A stretch of DNA of 29,454 nt from a virus, in IMG/VR virus record IMGVR_UViG_3300029448_007917, positions 1,409 through 30,862 of that record; one strand, given 5' to 3'. The translations under genes were made by a program, and so were the position numbers. This document shows, one piece after another, positions 6,264 through 14,033 of this stretch. The first letter of the stretch is position 1. Each line of letters starts with the position of its first letter. The notes below the pieces were generated by a model. It was not told the DNA's origin. It saw only the letters and a program-made list of their open reading frames with translations, and did not search any database.

Positions 6264-6797
6264 TTAATATTGTACAAGATTACTAATGTCAGCAGTGCCA
6301 AACAATTCAATTTTGAATGTGTCATAATCAAACTGTTCCAACGTTGATGCGACATATTTTTGTATTGAACTTTGCCAAAAGCCAATGTCAGCATGATCAA
6401 CATCAATTACAAACTTAGAATTGTGTCCTAAGTAATTGTTTTTTGTGAGTATTTCTCCGTCTTCTAATATTGTTGGAAAAAGATATAATTCATTTTCTAA
6501 TGCTGAATCATTCAATATAATTCTGTTTATAGCAACTCCCTTGTCGTCCAAGATCATACCATTGTCTGCAACCTTTGTATCATTTGGTTGTTTGTCGTAA
6601 TGCTCTATTGTTAGTTTGTTTGGAAATAGTACGTGAGTGTTGATAACAATCTGTTGTAATCCTGGCTTTGACAGTTGTTCATCGTAGATTACTTTTTCAT
6701 CATCATATACTTTTATTTTTGGACCACCGTTGAATGCTTTTACATCTACGTCAATAACCATTTGTAATGGTGGATAATTATGAGTACTTTTGGTCAT
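6264..6797 (-). CDS. Beta-rich hypothetical protein, possibly carbohydrate-binding
   Basis: The 177-residue protein is dominated by short beta-type segments: VIDVDVKAFNGGPKIKVYDD near the N-terminus, LTIEHYDKQPNDT (about 63-75), a DDKGVAINRI stretch and a C-terminal FVIDVD. The layout recalls compact beta-sandwich glycan-binding domains in marine phage proteins, but I see no decisive signature. It overlaps the radical SAM gene by 20 bp and is last in its unit, so it may assist that enzyme or bind its product. Its TAA stop lies one base from the next unit's -35 box. Confidence 0.55.
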   Translation of the reverse strand: MTKSTHNYPPLQMVIDVDVKAFNGGPKIKVYDDEKVIYDEQLSKPGLQQIVINTHVLFPNKLTIEHYDKQPNDTKVADNGMILDDKGVAINRIILNDSALENELYLFPTILEDGEILTKNNYLGHNSKFVIDVDHADIGFWQSSIQKYVASTLEQFDYDTFKIELFGTADISNLVQY

Positions 6798-8268
6798 TTA
6801 TACTTGATGTGTTTAGATCAACCACTGCTTGTGATTGTTGTTTTTGATTTACGTTCCATAAGAAGTGTAATAGTTTTAAATGGTTGTCGTCACTACCAAT
6901 TGTGTATCCCATCTTCTTAAGTTCTTCTCCTGCAATAATTCTTCTCTTAATTCTTTCTTTGAAAGTTAGAGTTGGATTCTTATCATACACCCAAAAATTT
7001 TCACCATTATTCAATTCTAATTCATGCGTGTGTTCTGTTGCTAACGGAGTACCTGGTAGTACTCCGAGTGTTGAACCTAAGTACACTTTCGATACTAGGT
7101 TATCATATTTTTTATATCGTTTGAACATCCTAAGTGTTTCTAAAAAGTCTTCGTGTGTTTCTGTTGGATACCCTATGATCATTAAAAATTGTAACGTGAC
7201 TCCGTTTTTGTGTGCTTCATGTACAAACTCATCTAAGTCTTGATTTGAAAATTGTTTCTTCATATGGTCTCTTACTCTTTCACTACCAGACTCAACACCA
7301 CTTGCTAAATCATCTGCACCAGACAATGCTGTAAGGCGCCAGTCTTCAGCAGTCATAGCCTTGATACCTCTGGTAATAATTTGTCCGTCCCAACTTATCT
7401 TGTTTTCTGCAGTTGAATTATATTCGGCCAATTTGGTTACAAAGTCTCTGTATGCTTTCATAGAGCCATTCACTAAACTATCTGTAAATGAAAAATGATA
7501 TATGCCATATCTTTCACTTTGTGAAATCATTTCATTTGCTATTGAGTCTCCGCTTCTAAAAACAAATCTCTGCCAATGATTGTGTATGTCGCAGAATGTA
7601 CATCTTCGAACACAACCTCTACTGCCAGTTATCATCAAGATTTTTTCTCTATACAATTCAAACTTGTAATCTGTGTAATCTGGAAATGCATTTGCATCCA
7701 TGTTGAGTTGTTGTTCCCATTCAAGATTGTCCACACCTTTGCCTTTGCCTTCAGTAAGGAGTTGTACTATTGCATTCTCGCCTTCAGATATTATGTAATG
7801 ATCGATCAAATTATTTCTTTTAAGTAGATTCACCCATTCATCATTTGAGCCTAAGCCTTGTGATAATAATCCTTGTCCGCCTAAAATAATTTGAATGTAG
7901 GGCGATCTTAATTTAAGTTTTTCACAAAACATTTTTGTAAAGTGTTGACATTGATAAGAAAACACACTGATTCCTATGTAGTTGAAATCATATGTGTCTA
8001 GCAGTTGATTAACAACTTCATCTACATATGCTTCTATGATTGTTAGGTTTTCAGAATCTATAACAGTGCCAAATGAAAAATAATTTTTCAGTAGGTTCCA
8101 CTTGTCAGTATCATCGTCTTTCATTCTTTGGAAATCGATATTAACATCATATGTATGTGCAGTAAATTGATGTTTCTCTAGTGCGGCCTTAAGAACTGCT
8201 GGAGCCTGTAAGGGCAGTAAGGTATCAGTATCTGGTACTGTGATTAATAAAACATCGCACTTTTTCAT
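6778..8268 (-). CDS. B12-binding-type radical SAM enzyme
   Basis: Radical SAM enzymes use a [4Fe-4S] cluster to cleave SAM and start radical chemistry. The cluster motif is GCVRRCTFC (C219, C223, C226). The first 200 residues have the Rossmann-like layout of cobalamin-binding domains (VLLITVPD; YIGISVFSYQCQHF; IILGGQG), although the classical DxHxxG is absent, as in many class B members. Later blocks DDLASGVESGSERV and LQFLMIIGYPTETHEDF fit the TIM barrel. Length (496) is normal for B12-binding methylase or oxidoreductase subfamilies. The substrate is unknown. A seven-iron ferredoxin gene is 8 bp upstream and could supply electrons. Confidence 0.85.
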   Translation of the reverse strand: MKKCDVLLITVPDTDTLLPLQAPAVLKAALEKHQFTAHTYDVNIDFQRMKDDDTDKWNLLKNYFSFGTVIDSENLTIIEAYVDEVVNQLLDTYDFNYIGISVFSYQCQHFTKMFCEKLKLRSPYIQIILGGQGLLSQGLGSNDEWVNLLKRNNLIDHYIISEGENAIVQLLTEGKGKGVDNLEWEQQLNMDANAFPDYTDYKFELYREKILMITGSRGCVRRCTFCDIHNHWQRFVFRSGDSIANEMISQSERYGIYHFSFTDSLVNGSMKAYRDFVTKLAEYNSTAENKISWDGQIITRGIKAMTAEDWRLTALSGADDLASGVESGSERVRDHMKKQFSNQDLDEFVHEAHKNGVTLQFLMIIGYPTETHEDFLETLRMFKRYKKYDNLVSKVYLGSTLGVLPGTPLATEHTHELELNNGENFWVYDKNPTLTFKERIKRRIIAGEELKKMGYTIGSDDNHLKLLHFLWNVNQKQQSQAVVDLNTSSINDQKYS

Positions 8269-8276
8269 CTAAATAT

Positions 8277-8612
8277 TTACTGTTCATAGTCACTGCCGTC
8301 GAACAAATCTGTCTTGTCTGGTATTTTACTTGCTTCTTCATGGCCTGGCATAGGGTCTTTTTGATCTACTATTTGGTTGTTGTACCATTTTTCTGAGTAT
8401 TCTTTATTGATGTTAGTCCAATGGATTATGCTGTCTGAGTCTGGTTTGATAGCATCTTCTGGACATTCTGGTTCACAAACACCACAGTCAATGCATTCGT
8501 CTGGGTTGATGACAAGCATGTTCGGTCCTTCGTAGAAACAATCTACAGGGCAGACCGAAACACAAGTGGTATGTTTGCACATAATACATTTGTCATCAAC
8601 CACATAAGTCAT
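8277..8612 (-). CDS. fdxA: Seven-iron (3Fe-4S/4Fe-4S) ferredoxin, FdxA type
   Basis: FdxA-type ferredoxins carry one 3Fe-4S and one 4Fe-4S cluster and move electrons between reductases and redox enzymes. All ligands of the Azotobacter FdI pattern are present: C9, C17 and C50 for the 3Fe-4S cluster, and C21, C40, C43 and C46 for the 4Fe-4S cluster, within [15 protein letters not shown] and [14 protein letters not shown]. The helical C-terminal extension ([16 protein letters not shown], then KDPMPG) is typical, and 111 residues is full length. It lies between a small membrane protein and the radical SAM enzyme in one unit. Confidence 0.95.
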   Translation of the reverse strand: MTYVVDDKCIMCKHTTCVSVCPVDCFYEGPNMLVINPDECIDCGVCEPECPEDAIKPDSDSIIHWTNINKEYSEKWYNNQIVDQKDPMPGHEEASKIPDKTDLFDGSDYEQ

Positions 8613-8620
8613 TAGTGTAT

Positions 8621-8803
8621 TTAGATTTTCTTCCTTAAATGATCTATGTCAGTAGATACACTGCGGAGATCATCTTGCATTTGTGTAAAACGTATTCTTA
8701 TCATTTTTATATTCTCTCTTATTCTACCTAGCAAATATGCTAGATATAACATCAATAAAAACGTAATAAACAATGTTACAAATTCTATTATTTCTGATCC
8801 CAT
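8621..8803 (-). CDS. Small membrane-anchored coiled-coil protein, 60 residues
   Basis: An N-terminal hydrophobic helix ([20 protein letters not shown], residues 7-26) is followed by a basic, heptad-like helix ending DIDHLRKKI. The layout fits a single-span protein with a cytoplasmic coiled coil. AGGAGG is well placed before ATG 8803 and the gene is first after a perfect promoter, so translation should be strong. Function unknown. Its position before fdxA could mean it tethers a partner at the membrane, which is speculation. Confidence 0.7.
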   Translation of the reverse strand: MGSEIIEFVTLFITFLLMLYLAYLLGRIRENIKMIRIRFTQMQDDLRSVSTDIDHLRKKI

Positions 8804-8834
8804 ACAAACCTCCTACGGATAATGGTTATAACTT

Positions 8835-8862
8835 ATTATACACTGGCGTGGTAAAATGTCAA
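8835..8862 (-). promoter_or_regulatory. Sigma-70 promoter of the fdxA-radical SAM unit (TTGACA-16-TATAAT)
   Basis: TTGACA at 8862-8857 and TATAAT at 8840-8835 on the minus strand, 16 bp apart, are both perfect. The TGA stop of the preceding gene (8861-8859) is part of the -35 box. An 8-bp palindrome, GTTATAAC (8832-8825), lies where transcription should begin, followed by a leader with AGGAGG. Confidence 0.85.
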
Positions 8863-9305
8863 GTAATGCCGTGATCTTTTTTCAGTGCTGTAAACTCTTT
8901 GGTGCTCATAGTTGCGTCTAATAAATCGAGATCTACCTGTTTAGCAGTTGGATATAACTCTTGTAATTCTTTCATTTTAGATTTTGTAGATCCTGCTTTC
9001 TTTTTAGGATATATCCATTTGTGAAACAACACGAAAGTTGATCCACACATAGCACTTAGTTTCCATAACAGTCCTTTATGGTTTTTAGAAAGAGTCCATA
9101 GATGTTTATTGATATTCGAGTTGGCTTCTTCGATATAAAACTCTTGCACAGCACGGTCTTTGTGTTCAACTGACGCAGTCCATTTCAAAGTCATATACGG
9201 TGAATATAATTTTTTGTCTTCTTCTGACAAATTTTGAAACCAGTTTTTATCTCTTGTATCAACTGCTCTCATCATTTGTTTTATATCTAAAAACTTACCA
9301 GCCAT
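8859..9305 (-). CDS. Probable clamp-loader small subunit (T4 gp62-like)
   Basis: The 148-residue protein has the general layout I associate with gp62-like proteins of marine T4-type phages: an N-terminal WFQNLSEEDKKLYSPYMTLK, a central NKHLWTLSKNHKGLLWKLSA, and a C-terminal block ELYPTAKQVDLDLLDATMST followed by LKKDHGI. In T4, gp62 partners with gp44 to load the sliding clamp. The match is by pattern only and overall identity would be low, so alternatives remain. It is a single-gene unit with its own promoter and a start codon five bases past the -10 box. Confidence 0.5.
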   Translation of the reverse strand: MAGKFLDIKQMMRAVDTRDKNWFQNLSEEDKKLYSPYMTLKWTASVEHKDRAVQEFYIEEANSNINKHLWTLSKNHKGLLWKLSAMCGSTFVLFHKWIYPKKKAGSTKSKMKELQELYPTAKQVDLDLLDATMSTKEFTALKKDHGIT

Positions 9306-9310
9306 ACACT

Positions 9311-9339
9311 ATTATAACATAATTACTTGCCTATGCCAA
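9311..9339 (-). promoter_or_regulatory. Sigma-70 promoter for the gp62-like gene (TTGGCA-17-TATAAT)
   Basis: On the minus strand TTGGCA (9339-9334, one mismatch to consensus) and TATAAT (9316-9311) are 17 bp apart. Only five bases separate the -10 box from ATG 9305, so the transcript is predicted to be leaderless. The -35 box overlaps the start of the divergent plus-strand gene. Confidence 0.7.
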
Positions 9340-10250
9340 TCATTTCTAAGCATCCTATCAATTATACAACATGGGAGTTGGTTTCACAAGTTTACAATGA
9401 ATTTGCCTCTGACAAAGTTACTGTAATAGACACTATGTGGACCGAACCAGAGGACCTTTCGGCATTAGTCGAAACAGCATTAGAACAAAATCACAAAGTG
9501 GTTGTGATGAATTGGTTGGATGAATTGCGTGGTGAATTTAGAGATCCTTTGTTCAGCAATAATGATGTTATGGTTGTAGAAAATTTATGGCCATTGTTAA
9601 CAACGTGTGAAAAACATTTTCAAAAAGTTACGTGGGAACAAGTGTATCCTACAAATTTTAATTACGACTTTATGTGCTATATGTTTAAAGTAAAACCTTG
9701 GCGTACAGAATTGTATAACAAACTGCAGGGCAAAAACGGATTGTTATCATTAATGGATGAAAAAAATTTTACTGAACAAATAGAATACACTTGGGGCAAT
9801 AAAAACACAGAACCTAGCAGTGAAGGTGCACCCACAACTGTAGACATCTATTCATTTGGCGATATGAATTTGTGGCGATCACATTTTCTAAACATTGTAT
9901 CAGAAGGCCAACATGGAGTATATTATCCTGTATGGATAACTGAAAAAACGTTTAAGCCTATAATGGGAGCAAGACCTTTCATTGTATATGGGCATCCAGA
10001 GACAAGTGATTGTCTTAGAAAAATTGGATTTGAAACATTTGATGAAGAATTTAATCATACACCTTCAGATCACTACAATGATCACAGTGTTGAAATTGCA
10101 AGAATTGTAGACACATTAGGTGGACAAAATTTTTCTACCTGGTATCAAAAACTGTTACCTAAAATAGAACACAATTTTCATAACTGGACTACATATGCAC
10201 AACGTGAACACAATAAAATGATATTGCGTGTACAGGAATTTTTATGTTAG
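9333..10250 (+). CDS. Glycosyltransferase-like protein, paralogue 2
   Basis: Residues around the last third show YPVWITEKTFKPIMGARPFI and then LRKIGFETFDEEF, the same GT10-like block as in paralogues 1 and 3. The N-terminal half (LVSQVYNEF, VIDTMWTEP, KVVVMNWLDEL) aligns closely with paralogue 3 but not with paralogue 1. ATG 9333 is chosen over an in-frame TTG at 9327. It is transcribed opposite to its neighbours and overlaps the next gene by 7 bp. A surface-glycan or nucleotide-modifying transferase is plausible; donor and acceptor are unknown. Confidence 0.6.
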   Translation: MPIISKHPINYTTWELVSQVYNEFASDKVTVIDTMWTEPEDLSALVETALEQNHKVVVMNWLDELRGEFRDPLFSNNDVMVVENLWPLLTTCEKHFQKVTWEQVYPTNFNYDFMCYMFKVKPWRTELYNKLQGKNGLLSLMDEKNFTEQIEYTWGNKNTEPSSEGAPTTVDIYSFGDMNLWRSHFLNIVSEGQHGVYYPVWITEKTFKPIMGARPFIVYGHPETSDCLRKIGFETFDEEFNHTPSDHYNDHSVEIARIVDTLGGQNFSTWYQKLLPKIEHNFHNWTTYAQREHNKMILRVQEFLC

Positions 10251-11227
10251 CATTATCCAAATATCCTACTCATTGGGCATCATACCCTATGGTCAAACAA
10301 GTATACAATGATATTGTGGATGCGAAAACTTTACTTGTAGACACTACATGGACACAGGATCCTACAGAAGTACAAGACAATGTTGAACGTTGGTTGAATA
10401 ACGATCATCACAAAGTTGTGTTTATGAATTGGTGGGATGACTTTGGTGGGTATAATGACTATGTGTCAAAATACAGCAATAATGATAGAGTGTTAGTGTT
10501 AGATTATCAAGCAAGTTGGTTCAATATCTGTGATAGCAAATTTGTTCAGTACACATGGGAAGAAGTACAACCTAAATCTTTTGAACATTTATTTTTGTGC
10601 TATCAAGGCAAATGGCGATACAATCGCGATGCTATGTACACAATGTTGGATGAATGGAATAACGAAAGGGCAAAGACAGGAATCGTTACACTGCAAGGAA
10701 TAAATTCTTACAAAGATAATATTCCACCACATGAAGGTGATGCTAGTATCGATAATAATCCTGATGTGCAAGATAAAAATTATTATCCAAATGACATTTA
10801 TTCTTTAGGCGATATTAACATATGGAATAATCATTTTTTAAATATCGTAACTGAAACTTTAGATGAACCAAGTGGACTTACTTGGGTTACTGAAAAAACA
10901 TTAAAACCAATAATTGGTTCACGGCCTTTTGTATTGTATGGCGATGAAAAGGTCTATGACTTACTTGAATCATTTGGCTTAGAAAACTTTCAACAAGAAT
11001 TAAATTTTCCTGCTGTGGAAATTTTAGATCCAGCATTTCCATCTTACCATTGGCAAAAAAGAACAATAAGACAAGGTTTGAAAAATTTACTTGATGCAGA
11101 TCTTGATAATTTATATAAACAGTGTGTGCCTAAATTGAAACACAACTTTCACACTTGGCGTAAAGTTGCAAAAAATCAATATGTTTCTATGATAGAGGCT
11201 GTGTCTGAATTTAAAAGCCGTTCGTAG
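10244..11227 (+). CDS. Glycosyltransferase-like protein, paralogue 3
   Basis: This 327-residue protein is a tandem duplicate of the gene before it. Shared blocks are QVYNDIVDAKTLLVDTTWTQ, HKVVFMNWWDD, YTWEEVQP, DIYSLGDINIWNNHFLNIVT and TWVTEKTLKPIIGSRPFVLY. The last is the GT10-like donor-site region. An internal insert near residues 150-185 (NIPPHEGDASIDNNPDVQ) distinguishes it. The end overlaps convergently with the sulfotransferase-like gene on the other strand by 52 bp, leaving no room for a terminator between them. Confidence 0.6.
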   Translation: MLALSKYPTHWASYPMVKQVYNDIVDAKTLLVDTTWTQDPTEVQDNVERWLNNDHHKVVFMNWWDDFGGYNDYVSKYSNNDRVLVLDYQASWFNICDSKFVQYTWEEVQPKSFEHLFLCYQGKWRYNRDAMYTMLDEWNNERAKTGIVTLQGINSYKDNIPPHEGDASIDNNPDVQDKNYYPNDIYSLGDINIWNNHFLNIVTETLDEPSGLTWVTEKTLKPIIGSRPFVLYGDEKVYDLLESFGLENFQQELNFPAVEILDPAFPSYHWQKRTIRQGLKNLLDADLDNLYKQCVPKLKHNFHTWRKVAKNQYVSMIEAVSEFKSRS

Positions 11228-11787
11228 ATTTTATAGTCTCTACTATATTTGTTCCTGCACCATCCTGACAGCCACATAGGTTCACGTGTGTATCCAGTGT
11301 CTCCTTGCCATAATGCAACTATAGGCGGTGGATAATCGGCAGACACATTCATTGGTGGAGTATTATTAAACGGTATGCCTGTTGCATCAAACATCATTAA
11401 TTCTATCGCTTCAAAAGGATATACATTTAATTCTGATTGATTAGGCATAATATCCACGCATGTATCATATTGCGAAATTGCATGATCCAGTTCTTCTATG
11501 TACTTTTGATTATTAGACCATTGTATCATTTGTTCGTCAATGGCCGCATGTACTCTGTGTAAATTATTATCGTATACTCCACATAGTTCACGTTGTAGAA
11601 CACTTATTAATCTTTCATATGGGTTTCGCCAAACAGTGTAATAGGTCCAACTGTTATCCGTCCTTCTCTCTTTTGTAATAGTAAAGTTATGTTGTTGTAA
11701 GACATATTCTAACATTGATGATGCATTTCTCATGATAGGTATTACAGCAACTTTAGTCTCTTCATTTATTAGATATGATTGTGTCAA
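11176..11787 (-). CDS. Sulfotransferase-like protein
   Basis: Sulfotransferases move sulfate from PAPS to sugars or small molecules. The loop AVIPIMRNASSMLEYV fits the 5'-phosphosulfate loop (IPKxASTS), and YTVWRNPYERLISVL fits the 3'-phosphate motif RxPxERxxS. The C-terminal half is divergent. I choose TTG 11787 as the start: AGGAG lies seven bases upstream and TTGA overlaps the TGA of the gene before it. This gives 203 residues; an in-frame ATG at 11817 lies inside the preceding gene. It ends a unit with oxygenase-like, PLP-like and kdsA genes, suggesting decoration of a glycan. Confidence 0.6.
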   Translation of the reverse strand: MTQSYLINEETKVAVIPIMRNASSMLEYVLQQHNFTITKERRTDNSWTYYTVWRNPYERLISVLQRELCGVYDNNLHRVHAAIDEQMIQWSNNQKYIEELDHAISQYDTCVDIMPNQSELNVYPFEAIELMMFDATGIPFNNTPPMNVSADYPPPIVALWQGDTGYTREPMWLSGWCRNKYSRDYKIYERLLNSDTASIIETY

Positions 11788-12404
11788 TGTAATACTCCTG
11801 TCACGTTGCAAGTCCATTTGTCAGTAAACCCAGCATTGATTGCCACATGTCTCACAGTTGGATGCCATACATATACATCGCCTTGTTTCCAATGTGATAG
11901 CCAACTGTCACCTACCTGCAACACATGACCATCTTGCCAGTCTTTCATGAAAATTAAAAAACGCAAAATGTTTGCATCTTCGCCTGCCTTCTTTTTCAAG
12001 TATACAAAATTGTCTACGTGCATAGGCATAATATTGCCTGGCTGTTGCAGTGTCGGAGTGACTACTGCATTATTAATAGGCAGTTGTGCCACAATATCTG
12101 TTTCCCATGGGAACGTAATTTTAGGTTGAGTCATTGTAGTTTTCCATACTCTTGTGTTAGTCTCGCGATATCCTGCTAGTCTGTATATCTCCATGTTATC
12201 TAATATCAATTGATAATCTGCGTTCCAGACTTCGCTGTCGTCTTTGGTCTTTACATTATGGTCCCAGTGCGTTGGATTTTCTGTGACAGCCAGATCACAC
12301 TCTGTAATATATTTTTCCCATGGCAGCTCTATGTTGCCATAATGCATATAATTTACTGTGGCTAATTTATCCAACAAGTGCTTTGCTGATACATACTCGA
12401 ACAT
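11784..12404 (-). CDS. 2-oxoglutarate/Fe(II) oxygenase-like protein (aspartyl hydroxylase type)
   Basis: A double-stranded beta-helix dioxygenase is suggested by the facial triad: H129 and D131 in MPMHVDNF and H186 in VRHVAINAG. Between them are a FLIFMKDWQDGHVLQVG core and WKQGDVYVW (about 172-180), as in aspartyl/asparaginyl hydroxylase-like families. Length is 206. AGAGG precedes ATG 12404. It overlaps the PLP-like gene by 38 bp and the sulfotransferase-like gene by 4 bp. The substrate is unknown; protein or glycan hydroxylation are both possible. Confidence 0.7.
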   Translation of the reverse strand: MFEYVSAKHLLDKLATVNYMHYGNIELPWEKYITECDLAVTENPTHWDHNVKTKDDSEVWNADYQLILDNMEIYRLAGYRETNTRVWKTTMTQPKITFPWETDIVAQLPINNAVVTPTLQQPGNIMPMHVDNFVYLKKKAGEDANILRFLIFMKDWQDGHVLQVGDSWLSHWKQGDVYVWHPTVRHVAINAGFTDKWTCNVTGVLH

Positions 12405-13218
12405 AAGAACCTCTTTGGAATTTTTTATCCTTGCCTATGGCAAGTGTGATTGTATTAGTAGGAGTCAAATTATTTGTCTCACAAATTTTCCAGTATTTAA
12501 AGAAATATTTGTTTATGATATAATCTGCTGAGTATTGTTTCATAAGATTAATACCTATACAAGCACCTAGTTTGTTATGACAGTCGCCCATCTGCACAGG
12601 CACATTTAAGGCATCGTCTATAAAATGTTTGCTAAATCTTATACCTATTCGTAAGTCTTGAACACCAAAGTTTTTACTATGACTTGTTGTAAATTCTTGT
12701 ATGCATTTCCTATCAAGCGGATATGTTATGCCTTTGGCTATTCCAAAATAGGCACCATCAATCAAGACAGGCACATCGTGTTTGTCACATTGATCTAATA
12801 ACTGATCAAATTGTGGATGCATACTGCCGTTGCCTGTAAAAGGCACACTTGTTACAACACAATCGTTCTTGCCTATTTTTCCGTCTTCTATATATTTTAA
12901 TTTGTGCTGGTACGTTCTTGATAAAATTTTTGTTAGCAAGAAATCATCTTTAAACATTCTTAATGTTCTAGAATTATTTCTATGGATAAATTCTGCTATG
13001 GCAGTTGTCGTACCATAGGAAAAGTTTGCATATTTGAATTCGTCCAATCCTTTAATAACATTTTCTTTAGATGATTTTAACCATTTTCTATATTGTGAAA
13101 CATATTGTGAATGTTTTGTTTGGTTAAAAGTTTTTCTGTGTTTGTTTAGGATTTGCTCGACACTTCTAGAAATTGTTTTGTCGTATAGCGGCCAATGTCC
13201 TTTTGTAAATTTTTTCAT
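12367..13218 (-). CDS. PLP-dependent aminotransferase-like protein (fold type I, short)
   Basis: The core of fold type I PLP enzymes is visible. FSYGTTTAIAEFI (66-78) is the phosphate-binding region, and VLIDGAYFG (151-159) carries D154 for the pyridine nitrogen and Y157. TTSHSKNFGVQDLRIGIRF (177-195) carries K182 as the likely Schiff-base lysine and R190. At 283 residues it lacks about 100 residues of a usual aminotransferase, mostly the C-terminal small domain. Amino-sugar synthesis is a fair guess given kdsA next door; the genes overlap by one base (TAATG). Activity is not certain. Confidence 0.65.
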   Translation of the reverse strand: MKKFTKGHWPLYDKTISRSVEQILNKHRKTFNQTKHSQYVSQYRKWLKSSKENVIKGLDEFKYANFSYGTTTAIAEFIHRNNSRTLRMFKDDFLLTKILSRTYQHKLKYIEDGKIGKNDCVVTSVPFTGNGSMHPQFDQLLDQCDKHDVPVLIDGAYFGIAKGITYPLDRKCIQEFTTSHSKNFGVQDLRIGIRFSKHFIDDALNVPVQMGDCHNKLGACIGINLMKQYSADYIINKYFFKYWKICETNNLTPTNTITLAIGKDKKFQRGSYVRVCISKALVG

Positions 13219-14033
13219 TAGTCACTTTTGACAAACTGGTCAAGATCGTATAATTTTTTAACCAAGTCCTCAAAATCTCCTAGGTGTAATGCATTAGGGC
13301 CATCTGATGGAGCATTGTTTGGATCATCGTGTACTTCTAAAAATACTCCTGCGATAGATTGTGCCACAGCACTCATGCACAGTGGTTCAACCATAGTTCT
13401 ATCACCGCCTGATGATTGTCCTTGGCCTCCTGGATGTTGAACAGAATGCGTTGCGTCAAATATGATTGGCGTATCATTTCTTTTATGATGTTCAAAGCCA
13501 CGCATATCAACAATTAAATTTCCGTAACCAAATGAAGTGCCTCGCTCTATGATTACACTTTGAGAATTGCCAGTCTCGGAAACTTTTCTACAAATATTAT
13601 TAGTGTCTGTGTAAGAAAGAAACTGTCCTTTTTTTACTGTGATAATTTTGCCTGTGTTTGCCGCCGCAACAATTAAATCTGTTTGTCTACACAAAAAAGC
13701 AGGAATCTGCAATACATCTACAACTTCAGCAACAGGTTGTGCTTGGTCTGGTAAATGTATATCAGTAGTGACTGACACACCCAATTCAGTTTTTATTGTT
13801 TGAAGTATTTTTAATCCTTCATCCATACCTATACCACGTTTGCCACTCATCGATGATCTATTTGCTTTATCAAAACTTGCTTTGAACAATAATGGCACAC
13901 CTAGTTTATCACAGGCCTTTGTAACATGTTCAGCAATCATGATAGCATGGTCACGAGTTTCAATCTGGCACGGTCCTGATATAACCATCAGTGGTGTATC
14001 GTTATAAAAATTTTCGTAATTAATTGAGGCCAT
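13218..14033 (-). CDS. kdsA: 3-deoxy-8-phosphooctulonate (KDO8P) synthase
   Basis: KdsA condenses phosphoenolpyruvate with arabinose 5-phosphate to make KDO 8-phosphate, the precursor of the inner-core LPS sugar KDO. Diagnostic blocks are GPCQIE (20-25), KASFDKANRSS (51-61), LQIPAFLCRQTDL (108-120), KKGQFL, SFGYGNLIVDMR, FDATHSVQ (192-199) and SDGPNALHL (243-251). C22, H196, E233 and D244 match the four metal ligands, so this is the metal-dependent class. Length (271) is complete. In a phage it may feed KDO into modified host LPS or capsule together with neighbouring sugar genes. Confidence 0.95.
   Translation of the reverse strand: MASINYENFYNDTPLMVISGPCQIETRDHAIMIAEHVTKACDKLGVPLLFKASFDKANRSSMSGKRGIGMDEGLKILQTIKTELGVSVTTDIHLPDQAQPVAEVVDVLQIPAFLCRQTDLIVAAANTGKIITVKKGQFLSYTDTNNICRKVSETGNSQSVIIERGTSFGYGNLIVDMRGFEHHKRNDTPIIFDATHSVQHPGGQGQSSGGDRTMVEPLCMSAVAQSIAGVFLEVHDDPNNAPSDGPNALHLGDFEDLVKKLYDLDQFVKSD

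Noticed and set aside
8618-8625. TCTAAATA just upstream of fdxA as a second late promoter
   Set aside because: One mismatch to TATAAATA in AT-rich DNA, and fdxA is already served by the promoter at 8862-8835; similar near-matches before the radical SAM gene are weaker still.
8825-8832. GTTATAAC palindrome near the start of the fdxA transcript as an operator
   Set aside because: Eight bases of A/T-rich palindrome are too few to claim, although the position at +1 is suggestive.
11782-11787. A perfect TTGACA on the minus strand overlapping the stop of the oxygenase-like gene
   Set aside because: No -10 box is found at 16-18 bp, and the same bases make better sense as a TTG start overlapping the stop (TTGA) with AGGAG upstream.
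13228-13440. Plus-strand 70-codon frame opposite kdsA
   Set aside because: It is the antisense shadow of a strongly conserved enzyme and has no start signal.
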